DNA of 64,000 nt from Symbiodinium natans (GCA_905221605.1 CAJNDS010001369.1:730864-794863), one strand, 5' to 3'. Positions 10,152-20,192 are shown, counted from the stretch's first letter. Notes: a model not told the origin generated them from the sequence alone. Numbers and translations: made by a program.

Positions 10152-10254
10152 ATTTAGGGTTTAGGGTTTAGGGTGCTCGGGAAAGGGAGCCGAAGTCCTG
10201 TTACTCACTACATAGAACCCCTAGCTACCCCAAACTCTAAACTCTATTGTCCCC

Positions 10255-10353
10255 CTGGTTCTTAGTAGGGAAGAAGAGGGAATGAGGGCCGCATACATAC
10301 CCTCTAAGGGATCATATAGGGCCCTAATTCCCTCATTCCCTACCAAGAACCGG
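10255..10353. mobile_element. MITE-like element with ~40-bp inverted repeats
   Basis: CTGGTTCTTAGTAGGGAA... at the left pairs with the complement of ...TTCCCTACCAAGAACCGG at the right. The arms cover most of the 99 bp. No clear target duplication. Confidence 0.7.
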
Positions 10354-10508
10354 CCAATAGTAGCCTAAGCGGCCCCGAGCTAGCCCCATGTTTTCCATTG
10401 AAGTCGGCTCAGGGTTTAGGACAGGGTTTAGGGTTTTAGGGTTTCAGGGTTTAGGGTATAGGGTATTTAGGTTTAGGGAATTTAGGGCTTAGGGTTTAGG
10501 GTTTGTAG

Positions 10509-10585
10509 GGGCCAAAAATGCCCAATGCTTCGGGTGCATCAAAAGTACAGCAAGGAGCTACTCCTCTGGGCCAAGAGCACCTCAA
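10509..10585 (+). CDS. Candidate coding exon
   Basis: TTGTAG|GG acceptor, CAAG|GTTTTC donor. Reads MLRVHQKYSKELLLW then AKSTS, a likely helix. Confidence 0.6.
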
Positions 10586-10616
10586 GGTTTTCAAATATGT
10601 TTTTGCCCTCCCCTTA

Positions 10617-10690
10617 GCCCTAAACCCTAAACCCTAAACCCTAAACCCTAAACCCTAAACCCTAAACCCTAAACCCTAAACCCTAAACCC
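10617..10690. repeat. CCCTAAA tract
   Basis: About ten CCCTAAA units immediately upstream of the acceptor of the exon at 10700. Confidence 0.9.
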
Positions 10691-10699
10691 AAGTTGCAG

Positions 10700-10785
10700 G
10701 ATTCACAAGTCCAGAGCCGAGCTGAGCTCTCGAATCGTTCTTTCCACCTGCTCCTCCTACCCTCCACCCCAAACAAACCCTGCGG
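10700..10785 (+). CDS. Candidate coding exon
   Basis: GTTGCAG acceptor, GCGG|GTTTAGG donor supplied by the repeat. Reads DSQVQSRAELSNRSF then HLLLLPSTPNK. Confidence 0.55.
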
Positions 10786-11224
10786 GTTTAGGGTTTGGGG
10801 TTTAGGGTTTAGGGTTAGGGTTTAGGGTTTCCTTTCGATCTTGACTTGAAGACCTTGGGGCCTTTTTGGCCTCGGGGGTGAGGGTGGGGGCTGCCGCACG
10901 CACGGGGTTTAGGGTTGAGGGGTTTGGGGGGTTTGGGGGCTTGGGGTTTGGGGGTTTGGGGGGTTTTGGGATGGGAGTTGAAGGTTTGCTTCAGAACCCC
11001 ACCTAAATAATGCAAATGTTCAGGGCAATATAGGGATTATGGTCTTTTAGTGTTTTGGTTGTTCTTAAGTAAAATTTTGGGGTTGGGGCCTGGGGAGTAA
11101 GTTCAGGGGTTCAAGGGCTTAACTAGGGTTTAGGGTTCGGTTTCGAGCTTTATGGGTTACAGGTTTGGGGGTGTCGCTGTTTCGGTAAAGCTTCCGGGGC
11201 GGTTAACGAGGGTTTCGGTCTTAG

Positions 11225-11300
11225 GGCTCCCTCGTCGCCGCTCGTGCTCAAGCCCAGTCAATAGCCTGGTTGTCCAGGAGATCGCAACGTGGATTTTGGT
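11225..11300 (+). CDS. Candidate coding exon, upstream of the BTB gene
   Basis: GTCTTAG|GG acceptor. Reads GSLVAARAQAQSIAW then LSRRSQRGFW. It may end the preceding gene; no stop is seen before the repeats. Confidence 0.45.
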
Positions 11301-11463
11301 TGAGGGTTTAGGGTTCAGGGTTTAGGGTTTGGGTTCAGGGTTTAGGGTTTGTTTCAGACTTGGCTTTGTTTGTGGCTCTTCTGACGCCTCTAGTTCCCGA
11401 AAACATAGCAGACTGCTGGCAGCGGCTTTCAAACTTGTGCCATTCTCGCTGCAGCTCCCTGCG

Positions 11464-13480
11464 ATGTCGACCCTGGAAGAAGCCGACGTGGCTAGTGCGG
11501 CTGCAGCGTTGAAGAACTGTTTCGGTCTGGGTGGCGACTTCACCGTGGCTGTGGAGGAGCCGCGGGAGGATGCAGGAGGCACCATCCGACCACCTATTGG
11601 TACCATCATATGCGCAGGAGAACCAGTAGCCATCCTAGGCTTAACCGTAACAACCTTACGGACGAAACGAAACCCAAAAAGGGTCATGATGATGGTAGTA
11701 GAAAGGGTAGATCCCAGCCCATCATAAGGTTTATTTAGGGTCGCCCGAACCCCAAACCCGAAATCCTAAACCTTAACCCCGATTTGTATAAAGGGTGTAA
11801 TTATGATCCCAACTCGACGTTCTTAGGTTCGTTTTTCTTGTCACTTGTAGTAGAAAAGGGCCATCTGCTGCCAATTATAGCCCCTAAACAGGTAACGCGA
11901 TCGACCCTAAACCCTAAACCCTCAAGGGGGTTTAGGGTGTAGGGGTTTTTTGTGGTCCACATCGCCCCTAGAGAGGGAACGCGACGGACCACCAGCGGAC
12001 TGAGTTCAAGGTTTGGTCAATCCTGCTGGCCCAATGGTCCCCAGTTCTGAGCAACCTGATCAATGCCAAGGACTGGGGTTTAGGGTTTACAGGGCGTATA
12101 GGGTGTAGAATTAGAGTGCATAGGGTGTGTAGGCTGTGTAGGCTGTGTAGGCTGTACAGTCTGTAACCCTTCATTAACAATCCCTATATAAACCCCAAAC
12201 CCCACCAAGAGCCCTGGAAACTCCCCAAAGCTACCTAAGGAGCACTAAAAGAAGAAATTCAGAACAAAACACAAACACCCTAGAACATCCACGCTCAGGA
12301 GTTCGTAGAAGCTCGAACCGCGCAGGTCGTCATTCGCGACTTCTCCGCACCTGCTGTGGAAGCCTTCCTCCGTTTCGTGTACCTTGGGGATGACGCGAAG
12401 CCGAAAAGGGTTTATGGGTCATATACCCTAAGAGGACTTGTAGTAGTACAGGGTATATGACCCCAATTCGTGGGTCATATACCTTCATAGGAATTATAGT
12501 AATTAGTATAGGGTAATTATATGAGACCACTTTTAGGGTTCATTTGGTCTCCAAGGTACTCCGGGATTGTGCGAGGCCCTTTGTTCACCCTGGTGGAGCT
12601 AAGCGCCATGGCTGACAAGTACCAAGTTGAGCAGTTGCATGCGCTTTGCATCAAAGCTGTCAGAAATGGTTTGAGAGCGGAGAACGCTTGCGAGCTCTTG
12701 GCATGCGCGGACCGTTTTCGGGCAGACGCCTTACGTTTGGAGGCACTGAGAAAGATCTTCATTTGCGCAGAGGAGGCTCTGAGGGAACGCCCTGCGGTCT
12801 GCCCCAAATTGCTGGAAGAGATCTTGGAGTCAGGTTTAGTGTGCATCGGGAGGAAGAAGTTTCTTAGTATCCTCGAAGGCTGGGGGACAGGAAGGAAGAG
12901 GAAAGATTCATCTGCAGAGGCTGACAGCCTGCAGCCCGTTATCTCAAGAAAGATCACGCAGTTGCAAAATGGTGTTTACAGCGAGCCCTGGCATAGTGGC
13001 GATGTGCTTGGCGATGCATGGAAGGACTATGAAGCCATCGAGCACGAGAACAAGCTTCCATTCCTGGGGGTTTACGTAAACATGATGCTTTCTCCAGACA
13101 ATTATCTCTTCTTGGCCAACAACACTGGTCCTCTCGATCGCTATGCTCGCAACGAGAAAGCCTTCCGCATCACAAAGGGCTGGATCACTTGGAGAGTGCC
13201 ATATTACTCAGTCTACGTCACTGGCTTCACATTCAGTTCTGACGTACCTGCAGGAGTTCGGTTTCAGCTATATGGAGCCTCAGATCGTGCACAATGGCAC
13301 TTAATTCTTGATTCAGAAAAGGTTGCCATCAAATGCAGCCAGACTGTTGCAGTCAATTGCCCTGTTCGCGAATTGAAAGCGTTCAGGCTTCAAGTACTCC
13401 ACGGCGACTTCTACAACCAGTTCTGCATCCGTGGCATCGTCAGACAGGTTACCGATGTGCCGTTGCCGCAGGTTGTTTGA
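11464..13480 (+). CDS. BTB-domain protein with BACK-like helices and a novel C-terminal domain
   Basis: Four exons join in phase: 11464-11575, 11976-12070, 12299-12378 and 12556-13480 (1212 nt, 403 residues). BTB proteins usually act as dimeric adaptors, often for cullin-3 ubiquitin ligases. The BTB fold covers roughly residues 25-130: GGDFTVAVE, TEFKVWSILLAQWSPV, VVIRDFSAPAVEAFLRF, VYSG, LVELSAMADKYQVEQL. A BACK-like helical stretch (CELLACADRF, LEEILESG) follows, and then about 200 residues containing GVYVNMMLSPDNY, ITKGWITWRVPYYSVYVTG and FRLQVLHGDFYNQFCIRG. That last part is predicted beta-rich; I do not recognise it, although BTBD9-type proteins carry a discoidin-like domain in this place. 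The start is chosen because GCTGCAG at 11448-11454 could accept a spliced leader nine bases before the ATG. Intron 1 seems to use a GA donor (GCAG|GA) and an AG|GG acceptor, and intron 2 a GA donor or slightly later. Intron 3 is GT-AG and is an introner-like element. The exon 1 donor is the least certain point. Confidence 0.85.
12379..12555 (+). mobile_element. Introner-like element forming BTB intron 3
   Basis: The element CTTGGGGA...TCTCCAAG (12383-12555) has short inverted termini and is flanked by GTAC at 12379-12382 and 12556-12559. The first GTAC gives the GT donor and the element's CCAAG gives the acceptor. Splicing restores TTC GTG TAC TCC (F-V-Y-S), the expected BTB consensus. Inside, GGGTCATATACCC and GGGTATATGACCC form a further inverted repeat. 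Confidence 0.85.
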
Positions 13481-13979
13481 TGGCCCAAAAAGAATCAGAT
13501 GCAACCCTCAGTCTTACTTGAATCACGCAACCCTCGGCCCTGAGTCTTACTCGAACAGGAGTGTCCCGCTTTGTACCATAGAAGTCCCCATCAAGGAAAC
13601 CCGCCAAACAACAGCAACCAAACAAAAACATTCCACACACACACACACGCACGCACGCACAAATACATAAGCCTCAATATCCATAGCAAAGGCAGAAACA
13701 ACAACACTTAATAAGATGCTGTTACCCCTGATTCCCGGGGTTTATATGGTTGAGAGGGATCCCTGCAGTGTGTACCTGGCTCCTAGGCGCCCCAGGCCAT
13801 GGATCAGTCCACAACCCTGAACATTAAGCACCAAGAATCCTTCTCATCTACCCATCTTCCGATGGTGCTTAAAATTTCGTAATAATTGTTTGTCGTCCCC
13901 CCACCCCATCCCTCCCCCCAAAAAAGACATGAACATAAAAAGAAGTACCCCCTAAACCCGAAGCCCTAAAACCCTTCAA
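13481..13979. other. 3' region of the BTB gene
   Basis: Non-telomeric 500 bp. It contains a direct repeat of CAACCCTC...GAGTCTTACT (about 13501-13555), a CA/CG dinucleotide stretch at 13635-13665, and no exon I can support. It probably holds the 3' UTR. Confidence 0.5.
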
Positions 13980-14151
13980 GTTGGTAGCCCAGTGGTACCC
14001 TTTCACCCTCTGTTAGTTCTAGGTTCCCAAGAGTTAACACCCCCCCCCCAAAAAAAAAAAACAAAACAAAACAAAGCAAAAAGAAAGAAAACAAGCTATT
14101 TATAAAAATAAAAGGGTACCCTGATCATGACATGGTTACTGGGCTACCACG
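13980..14151. mobile_element. Introner/MITE-like element, duplication TCAA
   Basis: Termini GTTGGTAGCCCAGTGGTACCC and GGTTACTGGGCTACCACG are inverted. TCAA lies on both sides (13976-13979, 14152-14155). Same family as 6469-6579, with a poly-C/poly-A insertion inside. Confidence 0.8.
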
Positions 14152-14478
14152 TCAACCCGAATTTTCGGAACGTCGGTAACTAAAGCCCCGATAAAGCACT
14201 CAAGTTTCAGGTATCTTCCTCTGACCTTTCTGGTGCATCTGATCTAGGGTTTAGGGTTTAGGATTTAGGGTGTAGGGTTTGAACCTCAACCAAGAAGGGG
14301 TCCTGCTACCCTAAACCCAAACTCTAAACCCCTGAACCTCATACACTAAACTCTAAACTCCAAAATCCCAAGCCCTAAACCCTAATTCGTAAGCCTTGAC
14401 CACCTCCTAAACCCAAATTTAAAACCCTAAACCCTAATCCCAAAACCCTAATCCCCAACCCTCCTCCTTTGAGCTTAG

Positions 14479-14538
14479 GCCGGTGCTTCTGATCCTGGTG
14501 GTGCTTGGCGCAGTGCTTGCGACGCAAGGCCGGCTTAG
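14479..14538 (+). CDS. Candidate exon, hydrophobic segment
   Basis: GCTTAG acceptor, TTAG|GTTTTT donor. Reads PVLLILVVLGAVLATQG, a probable membrane span or signal anchor. Confidence 0.6.
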   Translation, partial: AGASDPGGAWRSACDARPA

Positions 14539-14746
14539 GTTTTTTTTAGGGGTGTTTAGGGTTTAGGTTTTAGGGTTTAGGGTTTAGGGTTTTGCAGTGC
14601 AGTGTTTGTAGGGATGTTTTTGTTTTTAGGGTGATTTGGGGTTTGGGGTTTGGGGTCTAGTGTTTCGGGTTGAAGGGTGTAGGGTTTGGGTTTAGGGTTC
14701 AGGGTTCGGGGTTTAGGGTGTGGGTTTGTGGTGCCGCCACTCCTAG

Positions 14747-14849
14747 AGCAGAGTCTCCAGATACTACTAACCTCGCGTTTGGTCCCACTGTCGGGTGGAG
14801 GTGGGCCACTGAATCGTGTTGTGACATGGTCATGGCAAGATGCGGGCGT
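14747..14849 (+). CDS. Candidate coding exon
   Basis: CCTAG acceptor. Reads AESPDTTNLAFGPTVGW then RWATESCCDMVMARCG. Several donors are possible near the end. Confidence 0.5.
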
Positions 14850-15013
14850 AGGGTTAAGGATCTGAATTACTTAGTATGACTTTTGGGCACCCCTCTAAAC
14901 CCTAGACTCCTAAGCCTCTAAACCCCTAAACCCTGAACCCTAAACCGCCTAACCCTAATCCCTAAACCCTAAACCCTAAACCCCCAGAGCCCTAAACCCT
15001 GAATCGGGCACAG

Positions 15014-15083
15014 GAGCTCACAGCACAGATAGCGACTCTGACGACACGTGCGGCAACTCAGCGTTCTCTTGTGCTGCCTTCAG
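15014..15083 (+). CDS. Candidate exon, coiled-coil-like
   Basis: GGCACAG acceptor. Reads ELTAQIATLTTRAATQ then RSLVLPSG, ending at TTTAGGG repeats. Confidence 0.6.
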
Positions 15084-15357
15084 GGTTTAGGGTTTAGGGT
15101 TTAGGGTTTAGGGTTTAGGGTTTGAGGGCTACAGCCTGTAACCCTTAAATCCCAACATCATCATACGCTTGACCCGCTAGAAAGGCATGCGATTGAGGTT
15201 CAAGGGGTTCAGGTCTCAGAGGGCCGAAACCCCAAACCCCAAACCCCAAACCCTGAACCCTAAACCCCAAACCCTAAACCCTGAACCCCAAACCCTAAAC
15301 CCTAAACCCTAAACCCTAAACCCTAAACCCTAAACCCTAAACCCTTTGGAGATGAAG

Positions 15358-15514
15358 CCTCAAGGGTGCAAGCGTCATTGTCATGTTCTTCGATGCGGCA
15401 GTCCAAAGCCCCCACCTGGAAAAGAAAGGAGCTGGCAGCGAGACAAGAGCATTGGGAATGGAAAGAGCATTGGGAATGGAGAGACCTTTCCATTGGTTCT
15501 GTAGATACATGGAT
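15358..15514 (+). CDS. Candidate coding exon with internal 18-bp duplication
   Basis: Reads KGASVIVMFFDAAVQSPH then LEKKGAGSETR, ALGMERALGMER and PFHWFCRYMDL. The ALGMER pair comes from a direct repeat of GAGCATTGGGAATGGA (15447-15483). Two other frames are also open but look less natural. Confidence 0.6.
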
Positions 15515-15745
15515 TTAGGGTTTAGGGTTTAGGGTTTAGGGTTTAGGGTTTAGGGTTGGAGTCTATTTCTCGTTTAGGGCTTGCACTAAGCGGTAGTAGG
15601 CTCTTCGTGTACTACTCCAGCAAGAGAGTAGGGGGAAGTCACAAAAGATTGGGTTCCTGACTCCTCGCAGTTACTTGTGCAGCAACCTTCGCTGTAGGTC
15701 CTAAACCCTAAACCCTAAACCCTAAACCATAAACCCTAAACCCTT

Positions 15746-15818
15746 CACTCCGAAAGAGGAGCGCGCGAACCCGCAAACTCCAAGCCTCAGAGGCAGAAGA
15801 GCTAAAAGCTGTAAGCCA
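15746..15818 (+). CDS. Candidate coding exon
   Basis: Open frame TPKEERANPQTPSLR then GRRAKSCK between two C-rich tracts. The acceptor is not clear. Confidence 0.35.
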
Positions 15819-15973
15819 CCCTAAACCCTGAACCCTAAACCCCAAACCCTAAACCCTAAACCCTGAACCCCCAGAAGTCCTAAACCCTAAACCCTAAACC
15901 CTGAACTCTAAACCCTAAACCCTAAACCCTAAACCCTAACCCCTAAACCCTAAACCCTAAACCCTAAACCCAG

Positions 15974-16071
15974 CTCATGATGCCATGAGGAAGCTACCCA
16001 TGGAACTCATGCTGGAGGGGGAGGAGCTGCCGACGTGGGAGTACGTCTACCAGGGCGTCCGGGCCCTCTGA
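15974..16071 (+). CDS. Probable terminal exon, unknown protein
   Basis: AACCCAG acceptor. Reads HDAMRKLPMELMLEGE then ELPTWEYVYQGVRAL and TGA at 16069-16071, with strong codon bias. No family recognised. Confidence 0.7.
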
Positions 16072-16342
16072 CAGACTGGGGGGCACCTATGAGGGCCTCA
16101 GGGTTCAGGGTTTAGGGTTTAGGGTTTAGGGTTTAGGGTTTGGAGTTTAGGGTTTAGGGTTTAGGGTTTAGGGTTTGGAGTTTAGGGTTTAGGGGGTTCA
16201 GGGGGTTCAGGGGTTAAAGTTTGGGGATGAACGCGCCCCCTCCCCGGGCCCCCCTCCCCCGCCCGCCCCAATTGTTGTTATCTCCTGTTTGAGGCACCTC
16301 TTGTACTGTAGTTCTTCTAGCATCTTCTAACCACACACTTAG

Positions 16343-16400
16343 GTACTAAGAATCAGGATCCAAATGCGATGCTCATTGATTTGTTTTGTGTCCGGCTTTG
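16343..16400 (+). CDS. Candidate coding exon
   Basis: CACACTTAG acceptor, TTTG|GTACTT donor. Reads KNQDPNAMLIDLFCV then RLWYL. Confidence 0.6.
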
Positions 16401-16480
16401 GTACTTGATCCCTAAACCCTAAACCCTCAACCCTGAACCCTAAACCCTAAACCCTAAGCCCTAAAAGGAAGGCGGTTCAG

Positions 16481-16513
16481 ACCTTCGGATCCAGAAGAAT
16501 GTCCCCTTGCAAG
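16481..16513 (+). CDS. Candidate micro-exon
   Basis: 33 nt between GGTTCAG and AAG|GTTTCT, reading TFGSRRMSPCK. Confidence 0.4.
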
Positions 16514-16942
16514 GTTTCTGAGCGTAGGGGCCTTAACCCCAAACCCTAAGACCCTATGAAACCCTTTGAATTTAATTAAGGGATATGCCTCAATCGATAA
16601 AGGGATCCTTAATATAAGTTAAGGAATATTCCCTAAATAAGGGGTATTGGGGTCTTTGGGAAACCCTATGAAAGCCTAGCAACCTAAGCCGAAGACCTTA
16701 CGATGCACCGGTTTTCCAAAAGCAGGAGGTGAGGATTTAGGGTTTAATTAGGGGTTCGGGTTTAGGGTTTAGGGTTTATGGGTTTAGGGTTTCAAGTTCC
16801 ATTGCGCTATCTAAGTCCCTTAGTAGCTGAGTGAGTACTTTTTTTTTTTTGGGATACGATGCTCTCTACAAAACTAAAGTGTGCACTTTTGGGGGGCTTC
16901 TGAACTCAGCAACTAAGGTCCTAAAGCCTTAGACCCTTTCAG

Positions 16943-16986
16943 AAGGCCTCAGCAAGAGTCCCGCGACTTTGTCACCTCTAGGCTCA
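16943..16986 (+). CDS. Candidate coding exon
   Basis: CCCTTTCAG acceptor. Reads RPQQESRDFVTSR before a CCCTAAA tract (16988-17063). Confidence 0.4.
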
Positions 16987-16987
16987 A

Positions 16988-17063
16988 TAAACCCTAAACC
17001 CTAAACCCTAAACCCTAAACCCTAAACCCTAAACCCTAAACCCTAAACCCTAAACCCTAAACC
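16988..17063. repeat. CCCTAAA tract
   Basis: About ten perfect units. Confidence 0.95.
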
Positions 17064-17097
17064 GTTCAAACCCTAAACGTTAACCCCTGCGGTGTAG

Positions 17098-17143
17098 GTT
17101 CTAAGCTTTGGCTGCTGGGAGCCTCCATGCCTTGCGGATTTGG
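17098..17143 (+). CDS. Candidate coding exon
   Basis: GTGTAG acceptor, GG|GTCTGA donor. Reads VLSFGCWEPPCLADLG. Confidence 0.5.
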
Positions 17144-17217
17144 GTCTGAAACCTAAGCCCCAAAGGCGACAACCCGCAACCCGAAACCCCGAAACCCTAA
17201 ACCTTTGAACCCCTAAA

Positions 17218-17282
17218 CCCTAAACCCTAAACCCTGAACCCTGAACCCTGAACCCTGAACCCTGAACCCTGAACCCTGAACC
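17218..17282. repeat. CCCTAAA changing to CCCTGAA variant array
   Basis: Three CCCTAAA units are followed by seven CCCTGAA units, one fixed A-to-G change. Confidence 0.9.
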
Positions 17283-17286
17283 CCAG

Positions 17287-17384
17287 ACCCGATTGCATCC
17301 CGGAAGTTCAAGGCACGGGTGTCATGCAGTCACTGCCCAAAGCAACCTCTTCAAAGCATGAGACTCTTCGGTTCTACTCCTTGG
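17287..17384 (+). CDS. Candidate coding exon
   Basis: ACCCCAG acceptor, TTGG|GTTTAG donor. Reads PIASRKFKARVSCSHC then PKQPLQSMRLFGSTP. Confidence 0.65.
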
Positions 17385-17498
17385 GTTTAGGGTTTAGGGT
17401 TTAGGGTTTAAGTTTAGGGTATAGAGTTTAGGGTTTAGGGTTTAGGGTTTAGGGTTTAGGGTTTAGGGTTTGGGTATATGTCCCTTATTGGGTTTCAG

Positions 17499-17565
17499 GG
17501 CTTTAAGAGCCTAGCTTGCCCCAACCCACTTCAGCCCTACCCGGCCGAGGTCTCTCAACAAACGG
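17499..17565 (+). CDS. Candidate coding exon
   Basis: GTTTCAG acceptor, GG|GTTTAGG donor. Reads GFKSLACPNPLQPYP then AEVSQQT. Confidence 0.55.
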
Positions 17566-17675
17566 GTTTAGGGTTTAGGGTTTAGGGTTTAGGGTTTAGG
17601 GTTGAGCGCCCACACCCGAAGTCACCCTAAGCCCCGAGCCCTAAACCCTAAACCCTAAAGCCCCTTAACGCATAG

Positions 17676-17750
17676 AGCGGCCATGGAGCTTGCAGAGTGG
17701 ACGGTCCTTGGCTCGCTGGCCTTGGCCAGCGTGGTGGCAGCTCGGCTGAG
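17676..17750 (+). CDS. First coding exon with signal anchor, unknown protein
   Basis: ATG at 17683 lies seven bases after CATAG, a possible spliced-leader site. Reads MELAEWTVLGSLALASVV then AARLR, an N-terminal hydrophobic segment with a basic end. It ends at a good donor, GAG|GTAATG. It opens a candidate gene running to the stop at 23712. Confidence 0.8.
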
Positions 17751-18041
17751 GTAATGGGGTTCTTTTTGTGGTTTAGTAAGGGTTTAAGGTTGAGGGTTGA
17801 GGGTTTAGGGCTTAGGGCTTAGGGTTTAGGACAGGAGGGGTTTAGGGTTCTGCGGCATCCTGGTTGAGTTTGGAGGGTCGATGGCCTCATTGGCTCAATT
17901 CTGAGGGCGCAGGGCCTGAACCTGGGGGCCCGAGGTTCAGGGTTTAGGGTTTAGGGTTTACTGTTCAGGGTTTAGGGTTTAGGGCTTTTCTTGCTTCCTT
18001 TCTTCGGATACCTAATCTTCCTGGAGCACTAGTCTAGCTAG

Positions 18042-18085
18042 CCTGAGACAAAGAGCCCCAGCTCGGAGCCCGAAACCCACCTACA
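18042..18085 (+). CDS. Candidate coding exon
   Basis: CTAGCTAG acceptor. Reads ETKSPSSEPETHLHR and then enters C-rich repeats, so the 3' edge is unclear. Confidence 0.35.
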
Positions 18086-18428
18086 CCGCAAACCCCCTAA
18101 AGCCCCTAAACCTCCCACCCTAAACCCCCATACCCCTAAACCGCAAAACCCCTCAAACCCCTAAACCCCTCAAACCCCCTAAATCCCCTAACTCTCAACC
18201 CCCAAACCCCTAAACCCGAACTCCTAAAACCCCTAAACCCATTCACCCTAAACCCAAAGTCCCTAAAACCCCAAGCCCCTCAACCCTAAACCCGTAAGCC
18301 CTGAGAGAAAACATAACCCTTCAACCCCGACAGCCCCCCCCTCCCACCTAAACCCTAATACCTAGACCCTCAACCTTAAACCCTAAACCCTAAACCCCCA
18401 CCCCCCTTTAAACCCCTGGGGCTTCGAG

Positions 18429-18477
18429 GTTCTCCATGCCTGGTTCAGCGGGGAGGGGCCGCCGACGGCTCAGCGGG
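18429..18477 (+). CDS. Candidate coding exon
   Basis: TTCGAG|G acceptor. Reads VLHAWFSGEGPPTAQRG. Confidence 0.55.
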
Positions 18478-18814
18478 GTCTTAGGGTTCAGGGTCTAGGG
18501 TTTAGGGTCTAGGGTTTAGGGTTTAGGGTTGGTTCTTGGGTGGCTCAGGGGTTTCGAGGTTTATCTACGCAGGCTTCATAGGGCTATTGTGGTGGGGGGC
18601 TTTTCCGGTTTCTAGGGTGCCGCGCCACATAAACCCTAAACCCCACACCCTAAACCCTAATGGAGCTGTGGATGTGCGACGCGTCAACGTCGTTTAAGTC
18701 ACAGAGGGCTTCGAGACTCCAGAACTGCATGGCTTAAGGGTGTAGGGTTTGGTTGCAGGGTTCCTCCCAGCTGAAACCCCGCATAACCTCATCCTTTTAA
18801 GGTTCAAATGAACC

Positions 18815-19205
18815 ATCAGCCGAGCTCTTCCTGTTCCAGATCTGTTGGGCCTGCCCAGCGACAAAGGGCGCCACTGCTGCGTCCATGGAGCGCTGCTTCA
18901 CAAATCTGGAAGATGCTGCTTTTTGGGAGTCCTTGCATGGTATCATTCCCTGGCCGTATACCCCTTCTTACTTTCCGCTGGTCGGCTTGCATGTTGAGCA
19001 AATACATACAGATATTATGCACGTGGTGCACTTGGGTGTGGGCCGCGACCTGGTGGCCAGTTCCATCGTCAGTATGGCACGCGCCCGGCCAAAGTGAGTG
19101 CGGCGACTACTCACATGATCCAGTTTGCCAAAGAAAGCAAACTGCCACTGAAATTCAAGAAGCTGTCACAAGCGAAGCTGTCCTGGTCCAACACCAAGTC
19201 ATGGG
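18815..19205 (+). pseudogene. Transposon-derived coding fragment, frame broken
   Basis: One frame reads FQICWACPATKGATAA, then MERCFTNLEDAAFW, IIPWPYTPSYFPLVGLHVEQ and HTDIMHVVHLGVGRDL, and stops at TGA 19094. A shifted frame continues as QFAKESKLPLKFKKLSQ to about 19200. The His-Asp-x-Met-His-x-x-x-Leu-Gly pattern resembles the DVMH region of CACTA-type (Tnp2) transposases and of related repeats in dinoflagellate genomes. This assignment is from memory of motifs and is tentative. A GTGAGT at 19093 could be a donor, but no normal intron follows. Confidence 0.5.
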
Positions 19206-19458
19206 TTAGGGTTTAGGGTGTAGGGTTTTTCAGGGGCTTCAGGGGTTTCAGGGGTTGTACTCCTCATGACCTCATGGTGCTAGGGAACCCAAAACCAGCT
19301 AAACCTTAAACCCCTTTGAAACCTTAAGCCCTAAACCGGCATAACCCTAAGCCGCAAAAGCCAAATCTTGAACCCTAAACCCCAAACCCCAAACCCTAAA
19401 CCCTAAACCTTAAGCCCTAAGGCCCTAAACCCTAAACCCTAAACCTTGGGGCTGAACA

Positions 19459-19543
19459 GGACTATCAGAGCTGTGCGGCGGTTTAAGGGTTCGGGCCGCG
19501 GCAGACCAGTGCGCCGCCCCACAGCAAGAAACCGTCAGCTCAT
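19459..19543 (+). CDS. Two small candidate exons
   Basis: GAACAG|19459-19479|GTTTAAG reads DYQSCAA. After a 25-bp gap, CGGCAG|19505-19543 reads TSAPPHSKKPSAH. The gap is too short for a normal intron, so at most one of the two is probably used. Confidence 0.35.
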
Positions 19544-19771
19544 AGGGTTTTGGGGTTTAGGGTTCTGTCGTTTAGGTAGGGTTTAGAGTTTAGAGTTATC
19601 GGGTTTAGGGTTCAGGGCTTAGGGTTTGGGGTTTAGGAGTTTCAGGGTTTGGGGCTTTGGGGGTTTGAAGTTCCAAAGCGGTCTTTTACAAGTGCTGGGC
19701 CTTGCGGCCCGAATCCTACAAACCAAAAGCCCTGAAGCAGCCAGGGCCCCACACTCTACGCAAACCCGAAG

Positions 19772-19831
19772 ACAATAAGCAGCATCATTGGGCGTCCTTC
19801 TGGGGATGCTGAGAATAAGAGACCCTGCTGC
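19772..19831 (+). CDS. Candidate coding exon
   Basis: CCCGAAG acceptor. Reads TISSIIGRPSGDAENK then RPCCN. Confidence 0.45.
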
Positions 19832-19943
19832 AACACAAACTCCAAACCCTATAGGCCCTAACCCTATAGGCCCTAACCCTAAACCCTAAACCCTAAACCC
19901 TAAACCCTAAACCCTCAGCAGAGAAGATAGAACCTCATCTCAG

Positions 19944-19974
19944 GCCGCGGCCCGCGCCTGCCTTCGCCCCGAAG
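19944..19974 (+). CDS. Candidate micro-exon
   Basis: CATCTCAG acceptor, GAAG|GTCCAG donor, reading AAARACLRPE. Confidence 0.4.
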
Positions 19975-20192
19975 GTCCAGCGCGTGCCTTGGGGACCAGA
20001 TGAACCCCAAAAATTGGGGGCATGGACCCTGTACTACTATAATTCCTATCCCTAAACCCTAAACCCTAATTAAACCCTAATTAAACCCTAAACCCTAAAC
20101 CCTAAACCCTAAACCCTAAGCCCTAAGCCCAAAGCCCTAAACCCTAAACCCTAAACCCTAAACCCTAACCCTAAACCCCTACACCCTCTTAG

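Noticed and set aside
11322-11687. 121-codon minus-strand frame
   Set aside because: It overlaps the first BTB exon, which is supported by homology and phase on the plus strand.
12383-12410. Reading YLGDDAKP as continuation of BTB exon 3
   Set aside because: Joining at the GTAC duplication gives the better BTB consensus (FLRFVYSG), keeps phase with exon 4 and explains the inverted termini.
15402-15518. Frame reading KAPTWKRKELAARQEHW after GCGGCAG
   Set aside because: It is open, but the overlapping frame with VIVMFFDAAVQSPH extends further upstream and looks more like protein; kept only as an alternative.
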